The notes: generated by a model not told the origin, from the letters alone. A stretch of DNA of 49,939 bases from Euryarchaeota archaeon UBA259 (GCA_002506275.1 DAXG01000001.1:1-49939); one strand, 5' to 3'. Shown: positions 34,284 through 43,022, numbered from the stretch's first letter. Numbers and translations are program-made.

Positions 34284-35444
34284 ATGACGGAATCAAAAAC
34301 CGCCGATATTGGAGACCATTTGGCTGAAGAGACCGAAGAAGCGATGCATAGTCTCCTGAGTTCGTTCGACCCTCGAAAGAACAAATTGAACATTCTCTTG
34401 TTGGCTGTTCCTGTTGCCTTGTATGCGAATTTCACGCATCAAGGTGGTCTTGCGTTTATGTTCTCTATGGTCGCTATCATGCCTCTTGCTTTCCTCATGG
34501 GTAAAGCGACCGAGGAAATCGCACTGCGAACCGGTGAAGCCGTCGGAGGATTGCTGAATGCGACCTTTGGTAATGCTGTTGAGATGATTATTGCAGGTCT
34601 CGCTCTCTATGCTGCTTCGAAGAATGAAGAAATCGCTGAAACGATGATTACCGTTACTCAAGCCTCGTTGATTGGCTCGATTCTTGGAAACCTTCTGCTT
34701 GTAATGGGACTGGCCTTGGTTTGGGGTGGAGTGAATCATAAAATTCAGTTGTTCAACCAAGATGCAGGCCAAATGAATGGATCGCTCCTGTTGCTCGCCA
34801 TTGTTGCTCTCATCATTCCCAGTGCAGTACATCACTCCGGAGGCACACTTGGTGATGTTGCTCAACTTTCACATTATGCTGCGGTGGTATTGCTCATCAT
34901 CTACGCGTTAGCACTTCTGTTCCAATTGAAGACGCATGCGGATGTTTTTGCGACAGAATCTGGGCATGGTGTGCATGAAGATCCTCAAATGAGCATTAAG
35001 GATGCTTGGGTTTTATTGATCCTCTCTACGATTCTTGTCGGTTGGATGGCCCACATCTTGGTTCACAGCCTCGAAGTCGCTGTAGAGAAGTGGCATTTGC
35101 CAGAACTTTTCATAGGCGTCATTTTGTTGCCGTTCTTCGGTAATGCCGCTGAGCACTTTACCGCCGTCTTGGTTGCTGGCAAAGACAAGATGGATCTTTC
35201 GATTGCCATTGCTATTGGCAGCAGTGTTCAAATCGCACTTTTCGTAGCTCCGATAATGGTGCTTTTTGCATGGGTATTGGGGGTCAACCTCACCCTCGAA
35301 TTCGGGTTGCTTGAAACAGCTGCGACGTTTATCTCTGTGCTTATTGCCAATTCAATCTTGAGTGATGGAAAGTCCAATTGGCTTGAAGGAGCTATGCTTT
35401 TGGCGTGTTATGTGATTCTCGCACTGGCGTTCTTCCAAATGTGA
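34284..35444 (+). CDS. Calcium/cation:proton antiporter, CaxA/VCX1 family
   Basis: This 386-residue membrane protein has about eleven helices. Two inverted repeats carry the family's ion-binding motifs: GEAVGGLLNATFGNAVEMII (alpha-1) and PFFGNAAEHFTAVLVAGKDK followed by IAIGSSVQIALF (alpha-2). The glutamates in GNAVE and GNAAE are the expected calcium ligands. It would export Ca2+ or another cation in exchange for protons. An acidic N-terminus (LAEETEEAMHSLLSSFD) precedes helix 1. ATG 34284 is preferred over the in-frame GTG at 34278. It lies 48 bases after the FN3 surface protein stop and may share its transcript. Confidence 0.93.
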   Translation: MTESKTADIGDHLAEETEEAMHSLLSSFDPRKNKLNILLLAVPVALYANFTHQGGLAFMFSMVAIMPLAFLMGKATEEIALRTGEAVGGLLNATFGNAVEMIIAGLALYAASKNEEIAETMITVTQASLIGSILGNLLLVMGLALVWGGVNHKIQLFNQDAGQMNGSLLLLAIVALIIPSAVHHSGGTLGDVAQLSHYAAVVLLIIYALALLFQLKTHADVFATESGHGVHEDPQMSIKDAWVLLILSTILVGWMAHILVHSLEVAVEKWHLPELFIGVILLPFFGNAAEHFTAVLVAGKDKMDLSIAIAIGSSVQIALFVAPIMVLFAWVLGVNLTLEFGLLETAATFISVLIANSILSDGKSNWLEGAMLLACYVILALAFFQM

Positions 35445-35453
35445 GTTGATTCT

Positions 35454-36002
35454 ATGGGTCTGAAGAAACTGATTGGTTACGCATTATCCGGCCTTGCTGT
35501 CCTCCTCATTGCAGGCGGTACAATCGGTTACACCGTTGAAGGCCAAATCGACGATGTACCAACTCCAAACATCGAAGGATACGTGTTTTTTTCCGATGAG
35601 GCCTTACCTGGAAACCCAGCATCCCTCTTCATTTCTGCCGACACCACTGTAAAATGGGACCGGGATGATATTTTCATGGTTATTGCTGATGAGGATAAGA
35701 AATCCCAATGCGACGGCATACGGGCAAGCGGTGGGGCCTTCCTTCAATCAACATCCGACAGCCAAACCTGCCAATACGGCGATTCTGGGTACGAAGCAAC
35801 GGCGATTGACGGAGGCGACGGGTTGGAGTGGCGCGTATCGGACGGCGAATTCTATGCAGGAATTGGCACCAAATCAGGCATTCTTCCTGCCGGAACCGAT
35901 CTTTCGATCAACTACGAGGTGAAATTGTCTGCAGGCGCCGCAACATACCTGTTTAGTTTCTTAACAGGGATAGGAGGCCTCGGCCTCTCTCGAATGAAGT
36001 AG
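35454..36002 (+). CDS. Small anchored extracellular protein of unknown function
   Basis: This 182-residue protein has an N-terminal hydrophobic helix (LIGYALSGLAVLLIAGGTIG) and a beta-rich middle containing two cysteines (KKSQCDGIRASG and DSQTCQYGDSG) that could pair outside the cell. It also has a C-terminal hydrophobic segment (AATYLFSFLTGIGGLGLSRM). The family is not recognised. It starts 9 bases after the antiporter stop, so it is probably co-transcribed and could be an accessory protein of that exchanger. Its stop directly abuts the stop of the convergent amidohydrolase gene. Confidence 0.6.
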   Translation: MGLKKLIGYALSGLAVLLIAGGTIGYTVEGQIDDVPTPNIEGYVFFSDEALPGNPASLFISADTTVKWDRDDIFMVIADEDKKSQCDGIRASGGAFLQSTSDSQTCQYGDSGYEATAIDGGDGLEWRVSDGEFYAGIGTKSGILPAGTDLSINYEVKLSAGAATYLFSFLTGIGGLGLSRMK

Positions 36003-37262
36003 TCACTCTACGCCTTCATAGTATGATTGAACAGCATTGTCCAATTCGTTCCAAGCCAAGTGTTCATCCAGAGTTTTTGTCTTACCATCGAGTCGCACGC
36101 CTTGGCCATCAACCCAAAGGTCGAGGCATTCTGCGCCGTTGAACACGAGGTTGGCCAGGTGACGGTTTCCACTGCGTCCTGCGGGTCGCATCCGAACATC
36201 ATCAAGGTTCCATACAGCCCAATCGGAACTTCCTTTTGTTGCCATAGAAAAGACTTCATTTGCAGGTAAGAGTGTCGCATCCCAGTGGTCGTGTCGCTGT
36301 ACCAGTGCCGCTAGACGTGCTTCTGCCAGCATGTCAAGACCACTTCCTGAAGATGCCGCTCCGTCAGTTCCGATGCGAACATCCACACCAGCCTCTTTGT
36401 AGGCTGGATACGACATCGTTCCTCCGCATGCAATTTTCATGTTCGATGACGGGCAATGTACCGCTGTGACTTCATGCTCAGCGAGCATCCGAATTTCGTT
36501 TTTCTTTACCCATGAAGCGTGGGCACACACAGTTCCCGGTTTGAAAAAGTCCAGACTGTTGAGGTATTCAACGGGGTAGTAACCCGTTTTATCGTGACAG
36601 TCGGCTATTTCTTTTCGTGTTTCGCTGACGTGAATGTGCAGCCTTGCATTTCGCTTCTCAGCCAACTCTGATGCTCTACGCAAGGTTTCTTCGCTGCACA
36701 GATACACCGAATGGGTCGCAATGGCATACTGGATTTTATCCTCGGGTTTTTGCGTTTTGAGAATGCTGTCCATTTCATCAAGGGCAGATGCAGCATCTGG
36801 ATGTGAAGGAAGTGCAGCATCACTGACAGGCCCTCCAACCAATCCACGTAGCCCAGCATCGGTGAGTACCTTCCCTGTTACTGCGGGATAAAAATACATG
36901 TCAGCAGCGAAGGATGAACCCGTTCGAATCATTTCCGCTGCCGCCGCCTGTGCTCCAACACGAACGTATTCGGGGTTAAGTTTGGCTTCGGTTGGGAAGA
37001 TGGCTTCATTCAGCCAGCGGTGAAGAGGAAAACCATCGCTGAAGTCTCGGGCATTCAGTTGCATTGCCAAATGGGTGTGCCAATTCTGAAGGCTGCGAGT
37101 AATGAGGCGATTGGTGCCGTCGAGGTCTGCCTGAACATCCTCGTCTCCCTTCGAAGGAGCGTAGTTTCCGTCTTTGTTGAGCAGCACATCTCCGACGTGC
37201 TTACGGCCGCTTTCATCGTACAATATCGCGTTGCGATACCTCACGCTCATGTCCTCGGCCAT
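36003..37262 (-). CDS. Amidohydrolase-superfamily deaminase (SAH/MTA deaminase-like)
   Basis: This 419-residue, metal-dependent TIM-barrel hydrolase has the HxH metal pair in SLQNWHTHLAMQLNARDF, the third His in LHIHVSETRKEI, the fourth in VCAHASWVKKNE and the catalytic Asp in RIGTDGAASSGSGLDML. HCPSSNMKIACGG is the conserved loop of the chlorohydrolase/S-adenosylhomocysteine deaminase (MtaD) group. Likely substrates are SAH, methylthioadenosine or related purine nucleosides. Neighbours do not help choose, and guanine or cytosine deaminases are alternatives. The ATG at 37262 is 78 bases upstream of and divergent from tRNA-Thr. Confidence 0.88.
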   Translation of the reverse strand: MAEDMSVRYRNAILYDESGRKHVGDVLLNKDGNYAPSKGDEDVQADLDGTNRLITRSLQNWHTHLAMQLNARDFSDGFPLHRWLNEAIFPTEAKLNPEYVRVGAQAAAAEMIRTGSSFAADMYFYPAVTGKVLTDAGLRGLVGGPVSDAALPSHPDAASALDEMDSILKTQKPEDKIQYAIATHSVYLCSEETLRRASELAEKRNARLHIHVSETRKEIADCHDKTGYYPVEYLNSLDFFKPGTVCAHASWVKKNEIRMLAEHEVTAVHCPSSNMKIACGGTMSYPAYKEAGVDVRIGTDGAASSGSGLDMLAEARLAALVQRHDHWDATLLPANEVFSMATKGSSDWAVWNLDDVRMRPAGRSGNRHLANLVFNGAECLDLWVDGQGVRLDGKTKTLDEHLAWNELDNAVQSYYEGVE

Positions 37263-37340
37263 GCAGATGGGTTTGCCTCAACCCTCATGAACGCTTTCAA
37301 CCGTTTGCCTTATCTCTCATCGACGCTGCCGACGGTCTGC

Positions 37341-37413
37341 GCCACTGTGGCTTAGCTGGTATAGCACCTGATTCGTAATCAGGAGGTCGGGAGTTCGAAC
37401 CTCCCCAGTGGCT
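37341..37413 (+). tRNA. tRNA-Thr (CGT anticodon)
   Basis: Acceptor stem GCCACTG (37341-37347) pairs with CAGTGGC (37406-37412). The anticodon stem CCTGA/TCAGG carries loop TTCGTAA with anticodon CGT. The T-arm is CGGGAG-TTCGAAC-CTCCC-like (GGGAG/CTCCC). The discriminator is T, and a 3' CCA is not encoded, unlike the tRNA-Met in this window. No intron is seen. It converges with pgk. Confidence 0.95.
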
Positions 37414-37416
37414 CCT

Positions 37417-38676
37417 CTATTGGTCTACAGCGCTTCGAATGTTGAGCGTGAAAGCCTTAGCGCTTGCTTCAAGGCTGGCTACAGCGGGGAGGTTCTTTCC
37501 TGCAATATAATCCAAACACGCGCCTCCTCCAGTAGATAGGTGCCCCATTTTGTCTCGCAAACCGTGCTTGACTATGAGCGTCGAAGTGTGTCCTCCACCA
37601 ACAACAACATAGCCCTTGGATTCGGCACAAGCGTTCAACATCTCCACGGTTCCAAGTGCGAAATCATCCAACTCGAAAACCCCTGCAGGCCCGTTAAGAT
37701 GAATCGTTCCGGCTGACTTGATGGCTGCTGAGAGTTTGCGAATGGATTGAAGGCCAAGGTCGAAAATGGGCGCTTCAATCGGTAGTTCGTCGACTGAAAG
37801 GTCGACACGGTTGTCTTCGATGTTTGCAGCCACGTCAATTGGAAGGTGGATTTTATCTTTAAAATCAGTCAATAACGATTTGGCAGTTTCAACGGTTTGA
37901 TGCCAATTTTGACCCAGTTCATTCACCAAAAAGTCGTGGTTGACCGAACCGATGTTGTATCCAGAGAGTTCGAGGAAGAGATTCGCAACACCCCCCGTCG
38001 GCCATAATTCATCGCAGATGTTGTTCCGTAGCATATTGTCAGCGACCAAGATTGAATCATCGACTTTGATTCCGCCAAGGACGGCCAAACAAGGTCGAGC
38101 AGGATTTTCCAGCGCTCGGTCCAATTTGTTGATTTCATTCTTCATCAGCTCTCCAGCCACGCACGGTATCAAGTGAGTGAATCCAACCCCAGATGGTGTG
38201 CTGCGGTGTGCACAGGCAAACGCATCGTAAACAAAGAGGTCCGCCACACTGGCTAGATTTTGGACCATTGTCGTATCTGCATGGGCTTCAAATCCTCCTT
38301 TGGTATTGACCTCTTCACTGTACATTCGCACATTGTTGAGCATAAGTATGTCTCCAACGTCCATCGCTTCGATGGCGAGCATTGCTTTTTCACCGGCAAG
38401 ATCGTCAATCCATTTGATTGGTCGGCCGAGGATACGACCCAATTCGCGAGAATGGCCGAGGGTCGAAGTGAAATCGTCTTTACCTGGGCGAGATTGATGG
38501 GCGAGGAGAACCACCTTTGCATACTTGAGGCGATTCAAAGTCGGAACAATGGCTTTGATACGCGTGGTATCGAGGAAAGCTTTGGTGTCAGGTCGAAGCG
38601 GACAATTGATGTCGACACGAACAAGAACCGTCTTGTTGTTGACGTTGACATTGTCGAGAGTTAGAACACTCGCCAT
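37417..38676 (-). CDS. pgk: Phosphoglycerate kinase
   Basis: It interconverts 1,3-bisphosphoglycerate plus ADP and 3-phosphoglycerate plus ATP in glycolysis and gluconeogenesis. From ATG 38676 (MASVLTLDNVNVNNKTVLVR) it has 419 residues. Signatures are VRVDINCPLRPDTKAFLDTT, the substrate-binding LLAHQSRPG, VYDAFACAHRSTPS, LAVLGGIKVDDS, LNGPAGVFELDDFALGT and VVVGGGHTST with the nucleotide-binding glycines. IKVDD stands for the usual G-x-K-V-x-D-K. The sequence looks like the archaeal branch. An upstream ATG at 38706 would add ten residues; neither has a clear ribosome binding site. Confidence 0.94.
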   Translation of the reverse strand: MASVLTLDNVNVNNKTVLVRVDINCPLRPDTKAFLDTTRIKAIVPTLNRLKYAKVVLLAHQSRPGKDDFTSTLGHSRELGRILGRPIKWIDDLAGEKAMLAIEAMDVGDILMLNNVRMYSEEVNTKGGFEAHADTTMVQNLASVADLFVYDAFACAHRSTPSGVGFTHLIPCVAGELMKNEINKLDRALENPARPCLAVLGGIKVDDSILVADNMLRNNICDELWPTGGVANLFLELSGYNIGSVNHDFLVNELGQNWHQTVETAKSLLTDFKDKIHLPIDVAANIEDNRVDLSVDELPIEAPIFDLGLQSIRKLSAAIKSAGTIHLNGPAGVFELDDFALGTVEMLNACAESKGYVVVGGGHTSTLIVKHGLRDKMGHLSTGGGACLDYIAGKNLPAVASLEASAKAFTLNIRSAVDQ

Positions 38677-38816
38677 TGAACCGTCCAAGTGCTCACGGTT
38701 TTTCATTGCAGTGGGTCAACTTAGTGTTCGGCCGTTGCGATTTCCTTGGTAACTGCGCGTCCAGCACAGCCGGATGGCGCGAAAGGTGATATAGCCGCTA
38801 AGACCGCTGACAAAAG

Positions 38817-39773
38817 ATGGCGCGAGAAGCACCCGAAGAGGATGAAACTCTCAAAGGGCCTCGCCGTCGAGCCAAGACGAGTACATCGGCTTTCGGCGTA
38901 TCCAAGCGAGAAGGGCACGATGCTTCAGTGTATTACGGCAGTCGAATGTATGACGGCATCGTTTCAAGCCGTGAAGTCGGGGAGGCGCAAGAACTTCCTC
39001 CAACGCTTGCCAATACGGTGATTGAAGGTGATTCTCGTAACCTGTCTCTGCCGGATAATTGCGTTCATCTGGTCGTAACATCTCCACCATACAACGCCAG
39101 CAAAGCATACGATGAAGACCTCTCTCTAAGTGAATACTTGGAGATGCTGTACGATGTTTTTGCAGAATGCTATCGCGTTCTAACTCCCGGTGGACGAATG
39201 GTTGTCAATGTTGCCAATCTCGGACGAAAACCGTACATTCCTCTCTCAAGTCACATCAACATCATGATGAATCAACTGGGCTTCTTGATGCGTGGTGAAA
39301 TCATTTGGGACAAATCAGCGAGTGCAGGCTCCTCATGCGCTTGGGGGTCTTTCCAGTCTGCAAGCAATCCATGCTTGCGAGATGTCCATGAATACCTGCT
39401 CGTTTTTTCAAAGGGCAATTACAAACTTCCGAGAGACAAAACGGAACGGTCAGATGGTCGAATTGATACCATACCGCGTGATGATTTCATCCAACACACC
39501 AAATCGATTTGGTCGTTTGCGACGGAGCGGGCATCGAGAGTCAACCATCCCGCACCGTTCCCAGTGGAACTGCCTAAACGTTGCATTGAGATGTATTCGT
39601 TTGCAGGAGATGTCGTACTCGATCCCTTCAACGGTTCAGGTTCGACTTGCGTTGCAGCAAAGATGACCGGACGGACTTTTGTCGGCATTGATTTGTCTGA
39701 AGAATACTGTGCTATTGCGCAAAAAAGAGTTGACGAAACAGATGCTTGGACTGCTCCTGAAATCGAAGTTTGA
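38817..39773 (+). CDS. Orphan DNA methyltransferase of the N4-cytosine (SPPY) type
   Basis: This 318-residue protein has the catalytic motif IV HLVVTSPPYNASKAY near residue 88, followed by a SAM-binding region near the C-terminus, LDPFNGSGSTCVAAK and FVGIDLSEEYCAIAQKR. This is the beta-class order. VFAECYRVLTPGGRMVVNVA and the YIPLSSHINIMMNQLGF region are typical of site-specific m4C enzymes. It has a 40-60-residue charged N-terminal extension (PEEDETLKGPRRRAKTST). No restriction endonuclease gene is next to it, so it is probably a solitary methylase. Its recognition site cannot be read from the protein. Confidence 0.88.
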   Translation: MAREAPEEDETLKGPRRRAKTSTSAFGVSKREGHDASVYYGSRMYDGIVSSREVGEAQELPPTLANTVIEGDSRNLSLPDNCVHLVVTSPPYNASKAYDEDLSLSEYLEMLYDVFAECYRVLTPGGRMVVNVANLGRKPYIPLSSHINIMMNQLGFLMRGEIIWDKSASAGSSCAWGSFQSASNPCLRDVHEYLLVFSKGNYKLPRDKTERSDGRIDTIPRDDFIQHTKSIWSFATERASRVNHPAPFPVELPKRCIEMYSFAGDVVLDPFNGSGSTCVAAKMTGRTFVGIDLSEEYCAIAQKRVDETDAWTAPEIEV

Positions 39774-39811
39774 GCGATGCCGTTTTGAACGGTCGCCTTC
39801 ACCATTGATTC

Positions 39812-41068
39812 ATGACTGGATGGAAAGAGGCGGACTTGGTCGGCCCCGACGGTGATGATTGGAGGGTTCCCGTTTCGGAATTGGCCGCTCGTCAGCATCG
39901 CCTTGGAGAATTACTTGCTGAGGCAGGAATCCCAGGTGCGTTCATTCAACATCCAGTTGACCTCTACTATTACGCAGGTGGACGACAAAACGCATCAATG
40001 TATATTCCATCTCTTGCTGCTGAAGAAAAGCGTTCGATTCTTTTCGTTCGCCGTTCACTCCAACGAGCACTGTTTGAAGGCGGCGGCACGGATGCGCCGC
40101 ACGAGGTTGTCTCGTTCCCCCGTTCGGCTGAACTGGTCGATACGCTGCGTCAACGTGGCGTCGTCTCAGCACCTGGATTACAATACGGAGAAGTTCCAGC
40201 TACCTTTGCACAACGCTTTGCTCACATATTCGTCGAACTTGGAACTTGTCCTGATGTGACGCGTATCATTCACAGCCAGAGGGAGGTCAAATCCCAATGG
40301 GAAATTGAACAAATGGAGGCAGCAGCAGATGTTCAACTTCGAATGTTTGAAGCGGTTGAAGCAGTCGGCGGAGAAGGCATCACAGAACTGGAATTGGTGG
40401 CGGCTGCCGAAGCAGTGAGCCGTTCAGAAGGGTTTGGCGGCAGTGTTCAGATGCGCCGTTTCCCCCTTCAATGCGACCGCGGCGTTATTGTCACCGGGCG
40501 TGCTGGAGGCATTCCATCGTTTTTTGATTCAGCGGTCGGAGGAACAGGGGCCCATCCCTTGGCGGGAATGGGTTCAGGCTTCCACCGAATTAAACCGAAC
40601 GAGCCGGTCTTAGTCGACTTGGTTCATGCTCATCGCGGATACATTGTCGACATGACTCGCATGTTTGTTGCAGGTTCACTTTCTGACCTATGGCTTCAAC
40701 GCCTTGAAGACATGGTCGCTGTCAAGGATTCAGTTGTTGATGTTCTTGACCGAGGCGATACGTGTGAGGCTGCTTGGGATGAAGCCTATGCCTTGGCAGT
40801 CGAGCTTGGTTACCAAGACAACCTCATGGGTATGAACCCCGACCAAAGCCGATTCCTCGGTCATTCAGTTGGTCTGCAATTGGACGAATCTCCGGTTGTT
40901 GCTTCAGGCTTCGACCGCCCATTGCCGGTTGGTGGTGCGATGGCTATTGAGCCGAAGGCAGTCTACGAAGAAGGCAGTATCGGCAGTGAAGACACATGGA
41001 TTCGAGACGAAGAGGGAATGCGGCCGGTAACTGCTGGAGGCGCATGGCCTTGGTTGACGGAGTGGTAA
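39812..41068 (+). CDS. M24-family metallopeptidase (Xaa-Pro aminopeptidase-like)
   Basis: This 418-residue, two-domain protein has a creatinase-N-type domain (AARQHRLGELLAEAGIPGAF, HPVDLYYYAGGRQN) in the first half and a pita-bread M24 domain from about residue 165. The M24 domain has the metal ligands in VLVDLVHAHRGYIVDMTRMF (two Asp), GHSVGLQLDE (His), AIEPKAV (Glu) and SEDTWIRDEEG (Glu). All five positions appear present, so it should be an active dinuclear metal peptidase or a related hydrolase. Expected substrates are X-Pro peptides. The downstream small zinc-finger-like gene begins 2 bases after its stop. Confidence 0.9.
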   Translation: MTGWKEADLVGPDGDDWRVPVSELAARQHRLGELLAEAGIPGAFIQHPVDLYYYAGGRQNASMYIPSLAAEEKRSILFVRRSLQRALFEGGGTDAPHEVVSFPRSAELVDTLRQRGVVSAPGLQYGEVPATFAQRFAHIFVELGTCPDVTRIIHSQREVKSQWEIEQMEAAADVQLRMFEAVEAVGGEGITELELVAAAEAVSRSEGFGGSVQMRRFPLQCDRGVIVTGRAGGIPSFFDSAVGGTGAHPLAGMGSGFHRIKPNEPVLVDLVHAHRGYIVDMTRMFVAGSLSDLWLQRLEDMVAVKDSVVDVLDRGDTCEAAWDEAYALAVELGYQDNLMGMNPDQSRFLGHSVGLQLDESPVVASGFDRPLPVGGAMAIEPKAVYEEGSIGSEDTWIRDEEGMRPVTAGGAWPWLTEW

Positions 41069-41070
41069 CG

Positions 41071-41334
41071 ATGGAACAAGAACAGAAAGACGATGACATC
41101 TGCGAAAAGATGGAAGGCTGGACCCATGAAGACGTTGGTAAGCGCATTCCAATGAGAAAAACCCCGAACGGTACTTACTACAACGAACCAATTGTGAGCG
41201 TGTTTTGCCAATTTTGCGCATCCGAGTTTATCGGACCAAGTCGAGAAGCAGGAGGCTTTCTAGGGGGTCACGAATGCTTGCATGCGTGGGAAATTTCCCA
41301 AGCGATGGGACGAGACGATGGCATGGTTGAGTAA
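41071..41334 (+). CDS. Small zinc-finger-like protein
   Basis: This 87-residue acidic protein contains VFCQFCASEF and, 17 residues after the second Cys, GGHECLHAWE, giving a C-x2-C...H-x-C-x2-H pattern that could bind one zinc. The N-terminus is charged (MEQEQKDDDICEKMEGWTHE). No family is recognised. It starts 2 bases after the M24 peptidase stop, so the two are surely co-transcribed and probably coupled. ATG 41071 is chosen because earlier in-frame starts lie inside the peptidase gene. Confidence 0.65.
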   Translation: MEQEQKDDDICEKMEGWTHEDVGKRIPMRKTPNGTYYNEPIVSVFCQFCASEFIGPSREAGGFLGGHECLHAWEISQAMGRDDGMVE

Positions 41335-41385
41335 GCAAAAAAATCAACCATAGTGTTCAAGTTATGTCTGCGCTGTGAAGGGAGT

Positions 41386-42177
41386 ATGGCAAAGCCTTAC
41401 TCGACCGGTCACATAGGAGCAGTTGCTTCAAATTTTACTGAAATGCGACTTGCGGGTGCGGTGAAGGAACGCCTCGTTGAATTGGCATGTGCAGAAATAC
41501 GCCGCTTTGTTCCTGAGATGGAGTCTGCTACCCTTTCTCAAGACCCTGAGCGGAAGACACTCGATGATCCGTTTCGAACTCGCTTGAATTACAACCGTAC
41601 GCGTGAATTGATGATTGATGAAATCAAAGCGGTTGAATCCGTAGGCTCAGCAGCAGTCCAAGCCGGGATTTCCCAGGTAGAAACATACCTTTCGAAATTA
41701 GTATACCACGCTGAAGTTGCTGCAGAAAAAGACCGCGTTGCAACCATCAAGCCCCGGCATCTCGAAATCGCAGTTGCGGGCATGGATATGAGCAGTGATT
41801 CTGACGACGATGAATCCTTTTCCGAAGTTGCTCAAACTGAAGAATTTGTCATCAGTCAAGGCGGCGGTATTTTGACCGAATCTTCACTTCTTTCACTTGC
41901 CAAAACGCATGCAAAGATGCCCGTGACCAAGGATGCTGTAGAGGAACTGATTGAAACCTACTACATGGTCGTTGAACAACTTGAGTCGGATATTCGTAGC
42001 AACACCCAATTTGGGGGAAATCCAGTTCATTTTATCGAATCCATCACCAAATTACAGACGCTGATGTCGCTGGGATGGATGAGAGCAATGCTTTCCAAAG
42101 CAGCAGAAAATGCTCGTGAGCGCGGGTATAAGCGGATTGATGTCGATCAAATCGTACATCTTGACCCGTTTGCTTGA
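41386..42177 (+). CDS. Protein with two histone-fold-like regions
   Basis: 263 residues from ATG 41386, which has a good ribosome binding site (GGGAG, 41380-41384, spacing 1-2 bases). The first candidate histone fold spans about residues 72-133: a long helix GSAAVQAGISQVETYLSKLV continuing YHAEVAAEKD, then the loop-strand VATIKPRHLEIAVAGM, matching the R-x-T-I-x-P-x-H-V-x-x-A end of histone folds. After an acidic linker (SSDSDDDESFSE) a second unit spans about 161-258: SLLSLAKTHAKMPVTKDAVE, ELIETYYMVVEQLE, an insertion, then AENARERGYKRIDVDQIVHL. An intramolecular histone-like dimer binding DNA or forming part of a transcription or replication complex is the likely meaning. The identification is by pattern only. 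Confidence 0.6.
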   Translation: MAKPYSTGHIGAVASNFTEMRLAGAVKERLVELACAEIRRFVPEMESATLSQDPERKTLDDPFRTRLNYNRTRELMIDEIKAVESVGSAAVQAGISQVETYLSKLVYHAEVAAEKDRVATIKPRHLEIAVAGMDMSSDSDDDESFSEVAQTEEFVISQGGGILTESSLLSLAKTHAKMPVTKDAVEELIETYYMVVEQLESDIRSNTQFGGNPVHFIESITKLQTLMSLGWMRAMLSKAAENARERGYKRIDVDQIVHLDPFA

Positions 42178-42197
42178 ATCACTCCTGGGGCGCAGTT

Positions 42198-43022
42198 ATG
42201 CTGTCAACATCCGTGCTTGTTTCCGCTTTCCTAGCAGGTTGCATCGCGGTACTGGTTACGCTCGCTATCGAACGATGGGGAGGCCTTACTGGCGGAATTC
42301 TCGGCACGATGCCTTCAACTATACTTCCCGCTGCAGCCGGCATTTATCTTGCAGGCGATGAGGTTCTGTTCGCACAAAGCCTTGCCATCATGCCGTTAGG
42401 GATGCTTATCAACGGTATTTTCTTGAGCGTGTGGATTTACCTCCCCCCTCGATTAGAACGTTCAAAATCACCACTCTTCGCCACTGCGCTCGGTGCACTA
42501 GCAACTTGGTTTATCTGTGGGATGTTGATGTTGTTTGGTGTTGAATACGCTTTGGAATTGGGCGTATCTTCATGGAGTATGGCAACTCTGGGGCTTCTTC
42601 TGATCATTGGTTTAGCCGTACGAATGAATTGGAATGTTCGCGAAGCACCGAAAGGCAGCGAACCTGTGGCGTTTTCGGTTTTGATTCTTCGTGGAAGTGC
42701 GGCTGCAGCAGCCATTGGCGCAGCAGTGTGGCTCTCTTCACAAGGTCATCCTTTCATCGCTGGGTTAGCGGCAGTGTTCCCAGCCATTTTCCTAACCAGT
42801 ATGGTGGCTCTCTGGCTTGCTCAAGGCCCGACCGTTCCACGCGGCGCAGCCGGACCTATGGCATTAGGTGGGGTCAGCGTGGCAATTTACGCCATGGTCG
42901 CCATGTACTCTTTGCCAGAATGGGGCGTTTATTTCGGTTCCCTCGTCGCTTGGATTGCGGCAGTTCTTGGCTGGTCACTACCCGCATATTTTGTGCTCAA
43001 AGCACGGGTCATTCCGGATTGA
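42198..43022 (+). CDS. Polytopic membrane protein with two similar halves, transporter-like
   Basis: This 274-residue protein has about eight to nine membrane helices. The first half has a Gly/Pro-rich segment, WGGLTGGILGTMPSTILPAA. The second half has a similar one, HPFIAGLAAVFPAIFLTSMV, suggesting an internal duplication as in small transporters. A short charged loop (NWNVREAPKGSEP) divides them. No family is assigned. ATG 42198 is preferred; a TTG at 42174 overlaps the upstream stop and would add eight residues. Its last 14 bases overlap the convergent MIP18-like gene. Confidence 0.65.
   Translation: MLSTSVLVSAFLAGCIAVLVTLAIERWGGLTGGILGTMPSTILPAAAGIYLAGDEVLFAQSLAIMPLGMLINGIFLSVWIYLPPRLERSKSPLFATALGALATWFICGMLMLFGVEYALELGVSSWSMATLGLLLIIGLAVRMNWNVREAPKGSEPVAFSVLILRGSAAAAAIGAAVWLSSQGHPFIAGLAAVFPAIFLTSMVALWLAQGPTVPRGAAGPMALGGVSVAIYAMVAMYSLPEWGVYFGSLVAWIAAVLGWSLPAYFVLKARVIPD

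Noticed and set aside
33668..34435. A 255-residue Ser-rich frame on the minus strand
   Set aside because: Its Ser and Thr runs are the complement of the Asp/Glu codon runs of the surface protein tail; no independent features.
34293..34865. A 190-residue minus-strand frame opposite the antiporter
   Set aside because: The antiporter on the plus strand is conserved throughout; the opposite frame shows no domain.
38746..39021. A 91-residue plus-strand frame overlapping the start of the DNA methyltransferase
   Set aside because: It is out of frame with the methylase N-terminus, shows no features and is best explained as a shadow.
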